A stretch of DNA of 64,000 nt from Lingula anatina (taxonomy: Eukaryota; Brachiopoda; Lingulata; Lingulida; Lingulidae). Below, piece after piece: positions 1-9,932 of the stretch. Below the pieces are notes generated by a model. That model did not search any database. It was given only the letters and a program-made list of their open reading frames with translations, and had not been told where the DNA came from. The first letter of the stretch is position 1. The number at the start of each line of letters is the position of its first letter. The translations under genes were made by a program, and so were the position numbers. Location of the stretch: assembly GCF_001039355.2 (NCBI RefSeq), contig NW_019774970.1, positions 406,705 through 470,704 on the forward strand. The letters run 5' to 3'.

Positions 1-66
1 TACCCATAGGTCTTTAGGTTGAGGAAACTAAAATGTCGGGGTGTGCATAGGCAGGTTTTTTTTTTT

Positions 67-225
67 GGTGACCTGGGGTGTGGCTGTCCCTGGGGATGGT
101 ACACATATATATTAGAGTAATTTATTTCATCTCCCCCTAGACCATTCGAATTAGGAACATGAGTCTTCGGTGCATGGGTGGGCTACATTAGTGTGACTTG
201 GGGTGTGGCCGTCCCTAGGGGGTGG
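67..225. repeat. Pair of direct repeats
   Basis: A GC-richer segment of about 33 bases, with core GGGGTGTGGC then GTCCCT, occurs at 67-99 and again at 192-225 with a few substitutions. It sits in otherwise AT-rich sequence. No gene is visible in positions 1-500. Confidence 0.5.
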
Positions 226-508
226 AATGATTAGTGGTTTGTCAGGCAATGAATCTGATTCCATAGATTGCACTTAAGATTCCTTGCAGAGTTGGACCGA
301 CCCAGCTAGTACTACTTATATACATATATTTTATTTACAATATTTGCACTGTATAATACAAACATGTTTAAAGATAGTAAGAAAAGGTGCATAGAACATA
401 AATGTCTCATTGGTTTCTAGTATAATATAATATACATTTAAAGGACTCGTGTGGTAATTTGGATCATTATCACAGTCGTATTGAAAGGGGACACTTCATT
501 TGTACATC

Positions 509-1405
509 TTAAGCCTCGGTCACAACCAGCGGTATGGGCTCTTACGGGCTGTTTGCGTCCAAATTTTGAGCAGAATCTCACGTCCCACGCAAGTCCTTAC
601 AAAATTTCGAGTTCGCAGACAGCCCGTAAGCACGTACGGAAGATGTTGGACATGTCCAAAAGATTCTACGGATAGCCTGCGAACAGCGAGGTCGCAAGCG
701 TAACTTGCTTCCCTCGCACGGAGTTAGCAAGAGAGACCCGTGTTGTACAAGACACACAATGCAAGCAATGAAGGAGCAAGTGCCCTTTTGCGTGTTGAGT
801 AAGGTGCACGTCCTCACAACTAACAAACAAAGTCGAGAGCACACCGGGAATGCGTCGCACGTGCGTCACCCCCACGCCTTGTGTATAAAAGGCGTGATCA
901 CGACGCACGCTCGTGTCTTTACAATGAACGTCGACTGTGTTACGTGTACAACAATTTTCAAAAATTTCAAATTTTTGCTCAGTTTAGTTTCTAATATGCC
1001 TCCAAAAGGCAAGAGCAAGAAGCTTCCATAGTATAAAAAAGGGAGGAGGAAGAAGAAAGAATAGAAGAACAGGAAGCAAAACTGGCGTACGCCGTCAGTA
1101 CGTCACCACAAACGTGTGAGGCAAGTGTGAAGCAAAACTGACGCAAAAGAGTACTACTTTCGCCGTGCGTTGCATTCCCTTCGTAAGTGGTGAGTGATAA
1201 ATGAATACAATAAATGAGTACAATTTCCACGGCCATCGCTCCTTGCAATTAGCGTCCCTGCTTGAAGGGAAATCTCATATGGCCCTTGCGATTTGCAAGG
1301 TAGACTTTCCTCTACCTCTACGAACCCACGACCTCCACTGCACCCAAAATTGGTAGAGGACCTACGGTCCTAAAATCCGTGCGTCCAGTTATGACCGAGG
1401 CTTAA
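509..1405. mobile_element. Non-autonomous DNA transposon with terminal inverted repeats
   Basis: The left end TTAAGCCTCGGTCACAAC (509-526) is mirrored at the right end, which finishes GACCGAGGCTTAA at 1405, giving inverted ends about 900 bp apart. TTAA is present at both outer edges and could be the target duplication or part of the repeat. A second inner inverted pair (CTTACGGGCTGT near 541, ACAGCCCGTAAG near 619) lies inside the left end. A TATA-like box TATAAAAGG (884-892) is followed by an ATG at 996 whose frame, starting MPPKGKSKK, stops after 11 codons. This resembles an internally deleted element that kept its promoter and start codon. Superfamily not assigned; piggyBac is possible if TTAA is the target site. 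Confidence 0.65.
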
Positions 1406-2391
1406 AACTGTGCCTGCACTGTCTCCCACATCAACATTGATAAAAAATACTGTGATTACTGACCACTTAAATAACAAATGTGATATTGCTGATTCATCTG
1501 ATTTGTCAGTTTGTTGTTTATCAGAGTAAAATAACTTACGTTTTGCAGGATGCTTTGAAAATTGTGGGTGTCCAATCCGGCGTTTTCCTGGAAAATAAAA
1601 TAAGAAATGCATATAAGTTTGTTTTCTTGGTGAATGCATCCTGCAAACATTCAAATTCTATATTGAAGAAACAAATTATATTTATATACAAATGTTGTAC
1701 AATATTTAAATATATTTTGATACTACCACTGTAGTTTCCACTATGTTATTGTAACAACGTACATGTATTAAAAATTAAAAATATTTATAATTAGTGATTT
1801 ATTGCATCATTACATCACACCCCCTCAGCCCACAAAAAGTTAAACTATTGTAATAATTATGTTTAAACATACCTAGACCTAGGGTCATGTGAAAAGAAAA
1901 CCATATTTAAAACCTAAGTGATATTTACATGTATATAAAAATGATGTACAGTATTTAAATATACAGACTTGACATTTAATATGGAATATTTTTTTCCAAG
2001 TAATTTTTTATCGGTTTTTTCCTATTTTGCTGACTGATAAATGAAAATAAGGATTAAAATTGTGTTTTAATAACTTTAAATTATCGCTTTGATGTCATTG
2101 GGACATCAATTCATTAATGGATTTCGCCAGAGAAGCAAACAAAAACACATTGCCTATTCTATGCCATACGACTTACATTAAAACAGATATTTTGGATCTC
2201 CATATTTTCCAAATTATCTTCTGTAAAAGAGTTATACGCTCCATAAAAGACCCTCATGTCAATTGCTAGTCACAAGAATGGTCGCTGTTACGCCTGGCCT
2301 CTTCTGGCTGTTGCCAGCTCTCTCAAGCGGCAAGGCATTCCTTGGGGTAGGTTTTTAGAGTTCAATCGGGAATAATATTCTAGGCATCGGT

Positions 2392-3508
2392 CTAAAATTG
2401 TCCAAGTTGGTCCAGTTTTGTTGTAGGACATGTGGGCAATTGATTCGGCGAGTAATGGCCTACCGAAATATTGCCTATGTGGTTCAAATGTGGCGATTTT
2501 GATGACCAGGGTAGCTGCTCATTCCCTTGGTTCTGTAAGTTATCTGCTATTAAAAGTGCTCTGTGTGAACCGGCAACCTCACCGTGCAACCTAAAATCGT
2601 TCCTTAGGTGCCCCCTATCAAATGATAGTCAAGTGGTTCCGAGATTATTCCTTAATTTGATCTGGTTCAGGTTTTCGTCGATGACTACCATTGGTGTTTT
2701 GGCACCAATGTGGTATCCACTCCAAATACTGACGCTGTCAATCACCCTTGTCACTTTAGACCCGGCATATGCTTCGTCGTAGGTCTCTTCTGGATAACTG
2801 TAAACTCTGTTTTGACTAATTGAGCGGTACAGGTGAAATCTGACCTCAATAAAGAAAGCCACGCAGTTTCAGTGTTCTACCCAGAAACGGCAATGGCCAC
2901 CAATTCATTAGAGAAACAGACGACGATGTTTTGCTGATTACAGTGGGTGCCTCGGAGGTCGTTTGGTGTTCTTACCTGCTAAAACCAGTTTGGTGTTCGC
3001 TAAGGGCTTTGAAAAACGCATTTTGGTGGCAATTTACCCCTCGTTCTTAACGGACTAAGTGTTTTTTGTTTAGTTGCAGCAGCGTATCCCGAGAGNGGTA
3101 ATGGCCTACCGAAATATTGTCTATGTGGTTCAAATGTGGCGATTTTGATGACCATGGTAGCTGCTCATTCCCTTGGTTCTGTAAGTTATCTGCTATTAAA
3201 AGTGCTCTGTGTGAACCGGCAACCTCACCGTGCAACCTAAAATCGTTCCTAAGGTGCCCCCTATCAAATGATAGTCAAGTGGTTCCGAGATTATTCCTTA
3301 ATTTGATCTGGTTCAGGTTTTCGTCGATGACTACCATTGGTGTTTTGGCACCAATGTGGTATCCACTCCAAATACTGACGCTGTCAATCACCCTTGTCAC
3401 TTTAGACCCGGCATATGCTTCGTCGTAGGTCTCTTCTGGATAACTGTAAACTCTGTTTTGACTAATTGGGCAGTACAGGTGAAATCTGACCTCAATAAAG
3501 AAAGCCAC
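2392..3508 (-). pseudogene. Broken Tc1-like transposase fragments (two tandem copies)
   Basis: On the minus strand each duplicated segment reads as two frames: a piece with SVSIWSGYHIGAKTPMVVI (in 3275-3508 and again in 2629-2862) and a piece ending near LPWSSKSPHLNHI (in 3047-3235 and again in 2392-2589). These correspond to the Tc1 family patterns around VMVWAGI..G.TPLVV and LPWP..SPDLNPIE, which surround the DDE catalytic core. Frame breaks and substitutions (for example the catalytic region reading SPHLNHI) make a functional enzyme impossible. Family recognition is from memory of conserved Tc1 motifs. Confidence 0.75.
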
Positions 3509-3741
3509 GCAGTTTCAGTGTTCTACCCAGAAACGGCCATGGCCCCCAATTCATTAGAGAAACAGACGACGATGTTTTGCTGTTTACAGTGGGTGCCTCG
3601 GAGGTCGTTTGGTGTTCTTACCTGCTAACACCAGTTTGGTGTTCGCTAAGGGCTTTGAAAAACGCATTTTGGTGGCAATTTACCCCTCGTTCTGAACGGA
3701 CTAAGTGTTTTTTGTTTAGTTGCAGCAGCGTATCCCGAAAG
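2453..3741. repeat. Tandem duplication of about 645 bp inside the Tc1-like element
   Basis: The segment starting GGTAATGGCCTACCG is present at about 2453-3095 and again at about 3098-3741 with only scattered differences. A single n (3096) separates the copies. The n at the junction makes an assembly artefact or collapsed haplotype as likely as a genuine duplication. Confidence 0.85.
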
Positions 3742-4270
3742 ACAGTGGGTCCTGTACCCTGTGGGTAAGATTTTGATACATTGGGGGTGACCTCTGTGTA
3801 GGTGCATCAGTCTGGGCATTACTCTATAAAACTGTGGGGACCGTTCCGTTTGGCGCTATGATCTGTCTGGTAATGTCTGTCTTTTTCGCGCCATTCTGCC
3901 ATAGATTAACAAATTTGTAATGCACTACTTGACTCATCTTACGCACTGCAAAACTGACCGCTTGCATGCAAAATTTCAAACTCTTCTATGCAGTGGTTGC
4001 CGATATATGGGTACTTTTTTGACAGAACCAAGCTTTGCCTAAGCCAAGCTTTGACCAGCCTAAAGGAACACTACCCAACTAAATCACTACATATTACATA
4101 ATATAGCAGCGCAACAGACATGAAAGTCAGTTAATTGGTAGCGACACACCTGACTACACACTTCTCCATTCACAAATCTTATATGAGATCGGAGTTTTAT
4201 GAAAAAAGAACGCATTTTTACCTAGACATACCTTCGAAACTGAAATATTCCATATTAAATGTCAAGTCTG

Positions 4271-5116
4271 TATATAAGTGAATTTTAATTACAACACAAA
4301 ACCTTCTGTTATCTGTTCCAGCTAATGCTAATCTAAAATCCGTTGTTGCATCATTGATATGGATGACAAGATCGACATAAATTACTCCGAATTGTATTTA
4401 AGGGACAAAGTTTAAGATTTCAAACAAACATTAATTACACAAACCACGTCTTGTTGAACTTATCTAGGGCGAAGTCGTCCTTTTGTTTCATTTTAACAAT
4501 GATCTAAACTTGACACAGTTTAGGATTGCCTACAACCCGGAAGTCATTATGGCGGGAGTTGAAAACCACAAGCTGAAGCGTGGTTTGAGGGATTTTGCTA
4601 CAGAGTCATGGCTAGTACCAGGGAAAATATGGTTTACCCAGAAAAAAATCGTTAAGGAAGACAATCCTTACACTTCGCATCTTTAAGCAAGCGTTGACGG
4701 ATACAATAACAACATTATTTTTTGTCTGATTTGATTTCGCACCATTATTAAACACACAGACAGCAGATCCCATTACAGTATTCACGGTCATTGCAAGTAC
4801 TACGGCACCCAAGCCAATGTTTCAAAGCAGTTTCTCTCTCTCTCTCTTTTTAAATAACCCCCTGTACTCCGATGCTTTCTGCTCGCGCGATCAGATGGCG
4901 TTAGAGAAAATGAGGAATTTTAAAACAATACTGAATCCCTGTGTCACTCAACCATAGCATTATTACTGATTAATACTACCCTCCAATAGTTTCCTCCATC
5001 CTTTTCCTTTAAATTTCAGATGACCATGGAAAGTCGACTGAAATGCCGGTCTATATTTTGGCTCTTTTACTGATAACTTTTTGTATGTCTGACAAAGGAT
5101 TTTATTACTTTTTCAG
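4271..5116. other. No gene recognised
   Basis: This stretch lies between the Tc1-like element and the first visible TNF-family exon. I searched it for the expected membrane-anchor and stalk exon and did not find one. Open frames here (for example 4483-4686) match nothing I recognise. A short CT run lies at 4834-4848. Confidence 0.5.
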
Positions 5117-5874
5117 TATGTGGAACGAAAGCTCCGACTCATCCGATCCGAGGGTATGTTTTCCATGTTTTTTATTCATGTTTTCAAGCAACAGTTTTTG
5201 TTTTAATACTTACACTTACCGATTAAAAAGGCTACTCATACCCGTCCATGTTGAAGAGCTTGATTAACAAAGATAGGCTATAAAACAATCAGCCATTGTA
5301 CTTGCCTGAAACAATATATTGGTACAAATGGAATCTCATTTCGTTCTCGTTTTAGAAAGATATTTCGATAAATCATCAATCGAACATATCAATCCATTGT
5401 ACACGATTGATAATTATCTTCTTTGTCGTTGTTAGGCACATTGCACACTCACCCAAATGGCACCTCACCAATGACGTCAGATAAGCCGTCTGCCCATCTG
5501 CTTTATCGCGGGGGTAATAGTACACCGCGCGGTTTTCGAGGTAAGCACGTGGTAACGGCGTGAAAATAGACGTGCGGTCCTAATCTGTATTGACTTCATT
5601 GTATCGGATCCCTAAATGTCTGTCATCTGACTGGCACATTGGTAATATCTATTAAGGCCCAAAGTATGAATGTTTAAAAGCCTTGTGTCACGATTTAAAT
5701 CTTGGAATCACTGATACACATGTACCGTAAGCCCCTATCTATCATCTATCAGATATTTTGTTAATATATATTCACACCCAAAGTACGTATGCATATTTAA
5801 AGGGCGTGTCTGAGTTCATGATTTAGAAATTATCAGTTTTAGTATCGATGGACGTGATCATGATGATGATGATG

Positions 5875-5917
<43 letters not shown>

Positions 5918-6357
5918 CATTCACAGGGCAGGACGGAATGTATACCATCACTAACTGGGCCAAAGGCAGCCTTGGCTACCTCAGCGGCGTCGACTTCCAT
6001 TCACATTCCGGCAGTTTCGTCATCAAAGAAGAAGGAAGATACTTCATCTACAGCCAGGCTTTGTTCTTATTCACCTACCAGCCCAGTGACGTCACTTCTG
6101 CCCAAAATCCACGTGGGGAAACGGTGGTCCACTCCATTTACCGAAACAACATCCGCCGCGCTGCAGAGGAAGAGATGATGACGGGACGGAAGTCGAACTG
6201 TTGGTCCACGGAGAAAACGTTCGAGGTCAAGTCGAATTATCTAGGAGGGGTGATTTACCTGAGGGCGGGAGATGAGGTGTACGTCAAAGTTTCTGACCTC
6301 ACTAAGGTGAAAATAAACGACTTTAAGTCCACGTATTTTGGTTTGTACATGTTGTAA
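5117..6357 (+). CDS. TNF-superfamily ligand, 3' exons (partial gene)
   Basis: Three exons join in phase: 5117-5153 (stalk, YVERKLRLIRSE), 5436-5540 (stalk end and first strand of the TNF domain, with KPSAHLL) and 5927-6357 (rest of the domain, stop at 6355). Splice sites are tttcag/gtatgt, gttag/gtaagc and ttcacag. Together they encode 190 residues. Family hallmarks are PSAHL at the domain start, GRYFIYSQ in the middle, and the terminal STYFGLYML, which matches the last beta strand of TNF ligands. The domain normally forms a secreted or membrane-bound homotrimer that binds TNF receptors. The exon with the transmembrane anchor is not found here and probably lies upstream of the window. A paralogous 5' half lies at 9933-12030. 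Which TNF subfamily it belongs to is not determined. Confidence 0.88.
5858..5916. repeat. ATG/ATT trinucleotide microsatellite
   Basis: ATG repeats run into about fourteen ATT repeats, ending ten bases before the acceptor of the last TNF exon and so lying across the expected polypyrimidine tract. Length changes here could affect splicing of that exon. Confidence 0.9.
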
Positions 6358-6806
6358 ATTTCAAGTTGTTTCAGAAATAGTTTGCAAAAAAAGAGGTATG
6401 ACTACGTCATATTCTTAATAACGAATCTATTTCTTTTTATCATTATAGGTTTTCTCCCTAATTTTCTTTTTATTTGTGAGGGTCGCTTCTTTGCTTAAGG
6501 ATGGGCCTCTGTATTAATGGGCGCCCTTCCGAATGTTAACCAATAGCTAGAAAAGAAAGAAAATTGGCACTTCTTTATTTCTTTTTCTTGTGGATATTGT
6601 GTGGATCTGTTATAGATTTTCATTGTACAATAATTTGCTCATTAGAATGCCCTCTGTACCCTGAAGCATTAGAAGTGAGGTTGAAAGATTAATTGAAATT
6701 GAGATGAAAGCCAATCAAAATGAACTACACTGCCAATCTGAATGAGTAAGGATCAAGAGTGTATTTAAGTACTTGGTGAATATGAATGCAACCACGAATA
6801 CCTTGT

Positions 6807-6808
<2 letters not shown>

Positions 6809-6849
<41 letters not shown>
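6809..6849. repeat. AG dinucleotide microsatellite
   Basis: About twenty uninterrupted AG units. The minus-strand open frame across it (6715-6936) is only the poly-(Leu-Ser) reading of the repeat. Confidence 0.95.
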
Positions 6850-6851
<2 letters not shown>

Positions 6852-7479
6852 CCAAGGCCAACTGTGATATAAAATAACAGCAATCGCAACAAGAGTTTTG
6901 TAAGTTCTTGATTGTATTAGCGTACTTGTCTTTCACACTGTAAAATTTAGTAATAATGTTGTTATTATTTTAACAATGCATCAGGTATTATTCGAAATTT
7001 ATTTTTCGAAAATAAATAACAAATTTTGGCACGGAAGAGTTATTTGGATATTAATGAAAACAATACCCCAATCAGTGCAGTTTCCTTCTACTGACTTTGT
7101 TATTTCGAATTTAGTCATTCATCAGTATCATGACTCATATTTCCTGTATATATTCTCCATCTATTACCAATACAATTTACAGCAAAGTGCGACGACATTA
7201 CGTCACATACCACGTGACAATAAATGTAAGTAAACTTCATCTCCAAAATGTACAGTCGTAAGTATAAATATAAGTATAAAGTCTGCTGTGCAGGTTACTT
7301 ATATTTCCTTTTTGTAATCAATGAAAACAGTAGATAATTAATTTGCTTATCATATATGTTTTTAATACTTAATTAAATAAATTTATTACACAAGAAAAAG
7401 TTTATTATAGGCCTAAAAGAAAAAGTTTTATTGTTTTCATTCACCCAGCGTAGAATCGTTATTATTATTATTTTTTTTT

Positions 7480-7640
7480 TACGTGTTAATGGAATTTACC
7501 TTTTAATGATTTGTTGTTTTGATAATCAATAACCTTTATACAATATGGTCAATGTTCAAACTTCCGTTTGCGACATTGTGAATACCAGAATTGCAATTTC
7601 AAATGCAGTGTGGCTTTTTATTGTATATACAAATCTATCA

Positions 7641-7681
<41 letters not shown>

Positions 7682-8740
7682 TTAGATATGCAAAAGATGG
7701 GTATATGCACACAAAACACGTTTTAAAGCTCAAAAAGGGACAACAATAGCATCTTATTCGGTCATTCGTGCAAAACTAAAAATAAACAACTTATTTATAA
7801 ACAGAGGACTTGCTGTATTTCATCTTCGTGTGTACGTAAAGCCCCCTTTACACTGGACGGCGTCCTTTCTGCGTCCAGTAGTACGGCCACATTTGAGAGT
7901 TAAAAAATTATAATATTTTACATGCCGACAACTGGCCGATCATTGAGCATTCATTCTGATACAAAAACAATGCTCGTGCCTCCTTATTAAGACCACAACG
8001 ATGCCAAATTTCATGGCCGCAGAAAGGACGCCGTCCAGTGTAAAGGGGGTATAAGAAATTCATCATTACCATAGAATTCTTATGACTACTTTTTTGCGCC
8101 ACAAGGATGTGAAAATTCTTTTAGAATGGGTAAGTGAAAGAAATCGCTCTCGTGTCACTGAGCAGCACCAATTGAAATTTAATCTATTGTTAAAACCACA
8201 GTGCAAGTGATCGATTTTACGTGTTAATAGAAGTCACCTTTTAATGACTTCTTAAATGTTGGTTTGATGATCAGTAATCTTTATACAATATAGCCAGTGT
8301 TCAAACTTTTGTTTGCGACATTTTGAATACTAGAATACATTATTTTCTTTTACATGCAAAGTAAAACTTTGTTCTTGAGCATACACATCTATCAATTATT
8401 ATCCATTAGCTATGCAAAAGATAGGCTAATGCACACAAAATACGGCTTTTGGTTTAAAACTCCAAAAGGAACAACGTTAACAACAGCATCTTATCCGGTC
8501 ATTCGTGCGGAAACGAAAAATGTAGAACTCATTCATTAATAAAGTACTTGTTGCCGTAATGTTTTTTATCTTATGTACTTCAGAAATTCACCATTACCAT
8601 AATATTCTTAAGGCTACTTTTTTTGCGCCACAAGGAAGTGAAAATTCAGTTAGAATTTGTAAGCGAAAGAGGACATGGATCGGTGTTTAAATCGCTCTCG
8701 TGTCACTGTCAAAATGTAATATATTGATAGAACCAACGTA
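7480..8740. repeat. Diverged tandem duplication
   Basis: Blocks at about 7480-8150 and 8218-8720 align along their length: for example CTTTATACAATATGG / CTTTATACAATATAG, GTTTGCGACATT in both, and TTTTGCGCCACAAGGA in both. The first copy carries an extra 212-bp transposon (7840-8051) and an expanded ATT tract. No coding frame is conserved between the copies. Confidence 0.75.
7840..8051. mobile_element. Inverted-repeat MITE with probable TAA target duplication
   Basis: Nearly perfect inverted ends, CCCCCTTTACACTGGACGGC at left and its complement at right, extend over more than 30 bases. TAA flanks both sides (7837-7839 and 8052-8054). The second copy of the surrounding tandem duplication (8218-8740) lacks the insert and serves as an empty site. 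A 3-bp TAA duplication is typical of PIF/Harbinger elements; assignment is inference. A related end fragment is at 26619-26690. Confidence 0.8.
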
Positions 8741-9299
8741 CATGTGATCGATTATCCCATTCTTCCAGGAAGAAGTTACATATTTAACCGTTCCAAGAAA
8801 GGTTTAAACATTAGCTCACAATATATGGCGAAACCATGCTTTTTTATTTTTTTATTTATTTTTATTTTATTTTATATACAGTATATACATAGATTGACTG
8901 GAAAAGCGAAGTCAATTTAATTAAAAGGTACGGGGAAACTTTATATCAGAAATCTATTCTGTAGCTTAAGCCTATACTTTTTTTTTTTTGCGGACGCGAC
9001 GTCTGCAAAGAAAAACTTTATTATTAATGTTATATTACTTTTCTTTCTTTATTTATCTGTTTGTATTTGGATAATTTATGTTAGCTTTCAGATATCGTAA
9101 AGAAACGACAAACACTTTGTGTCTCTCAACGAAAAGCATAGTATTTACTTCAACGTAGCTACTCTTTTGGGTTTAAAAACGAAACCAAAGCTCCCGCTGG
9201 ACATGCGCACAAGTTGCTTTTCTTGGATATCTTGGGGAACCACATGACAAAGTTCCAGGTACGGGGTTATTTATATAGTGACATCGAGCACACGCTTTG

Positions 9300-9932
9300 T
9301 GGCGTGTCATAATAATAACAACCGTCGCGAGCCAGGGCAGTTAAACCTGTGGCCTAGAGCGAGCTACAGTTCAGGCGTGCAGTAAAAACCCCGGGGTGGA
9401 CGTATTTCTACTGTAGCGCCCCAGGGTCCGATGCGCTGCGCATCTGGCGGTGGTGAAAGGAGCGGGAAAACGGCTCACTTGGTCGACTCTTTATTTTTTC
9501 TTAAACGGATCTGTCGGTAAGTGCACTTGGCGCGTGTTATGGTTGGTGTTTTATGCTACCAGGTTTTCATTTGAAAGAGAAACATTTGATTTCATCAGTG
9601 CAGAGAGCGAAAAAATTGTAATTAACTGACCACGGGTCGTACCTGTTCATTTATAGAAGATCCATTCAGTATCGATTTTGTTTGCTCTCATTTTTCTCCG
9701 TCGAAGGAGGCAAAAAACTTAAAATAACACTGGAAGAAAATGTGCAATGGTTTTATGACCGCTGTTAAATAAAAGCAAAAGCGTTAGCGCTAAAACTCAT
9801 ATCAGTCATTTCTCACTCTTATTCCAAGTAGGAAAGGCAGTTTTATGTTATTTCTACATTGTTATAGAGGGGAAAATCGTCACCTCGGCCTGAAAAATGC
9901 CTCCCTGATATACTTCGAGACGCACTTCTAAG
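9300..9932 (+). promoter_or_regulatory. Putative 5' region and untranslated exon of the second TNF-like gene
   Basis: GC content rises over 9300-9500. A good donor, ATCTGTCG then gtaagtgc, lies near 9515, and a pyrimidine-rich acceptor, cattgttatag, near 9866 leads to the ATG at 9933. This would give an untranslated first exon with an intron of about 350 bp. No clear TATA box was identified. This is a sequence-only model. Confidence 0.35.

Larger units (their letters stand above)
1964..4270 (-). mobile_element. Tc1/mariner-type transposon, degenerate
   Basis: The ends are inverted copies: CAGACTTGACATTTAATATG starts at 1964 and its reverse complement finishes at 4270, each flanked by TA, the Tc1/mariner target site. 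The minus strand encodes recognisable transposase pieces (see the pseudogene entry). The 2.3 kb length is inflated by an internal duplication of about 645 bp; without it the element would be about 1.66 kb, normal for Tc1 elements. A related copy in opposite orientation is at 44452-45488, and parts are at 12650-13014 and 13082 onward. The TNF-like gene begins less than 1 kb downstream. Confidence 0.8.
6358..9300. other. Intergenic DNA between the two TNF-like genes
   Basis: No coding exon recognised. It contains the 3' UTR of the TNF-like gene, an AG microsatellite (6809-6849), an ATT microsatellite (7641-7679), a tandem duplication (about 7480-8740) and a small inverted-repeat transposon (7840-8051), each listed separately. 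Confidence 0.6.

Noticed and set aside
705-1031. 108-codon frame ending in MPPKGKSKKLP
   Set aside because: Its upstream part crosses the TATA box and leader of the transposon; only the last 11 codons follow a plausible start.
4483-4686. Open frame upstream of the TNF-like gene as a possible anchor exon
   Set aside because: No hydrophobic helix, no cysteine stalk, and no donor in the right phase.
5043-5267. Open frame starting MPVYILALLLITFCMSDKG, signal-peptide-like, overlapping the TNF stalk exon
   Set aside because: It reads the stalk exon in the wrong frame and runs into the intron; the stalk frame that agrees with the downstream TNF domain is different.
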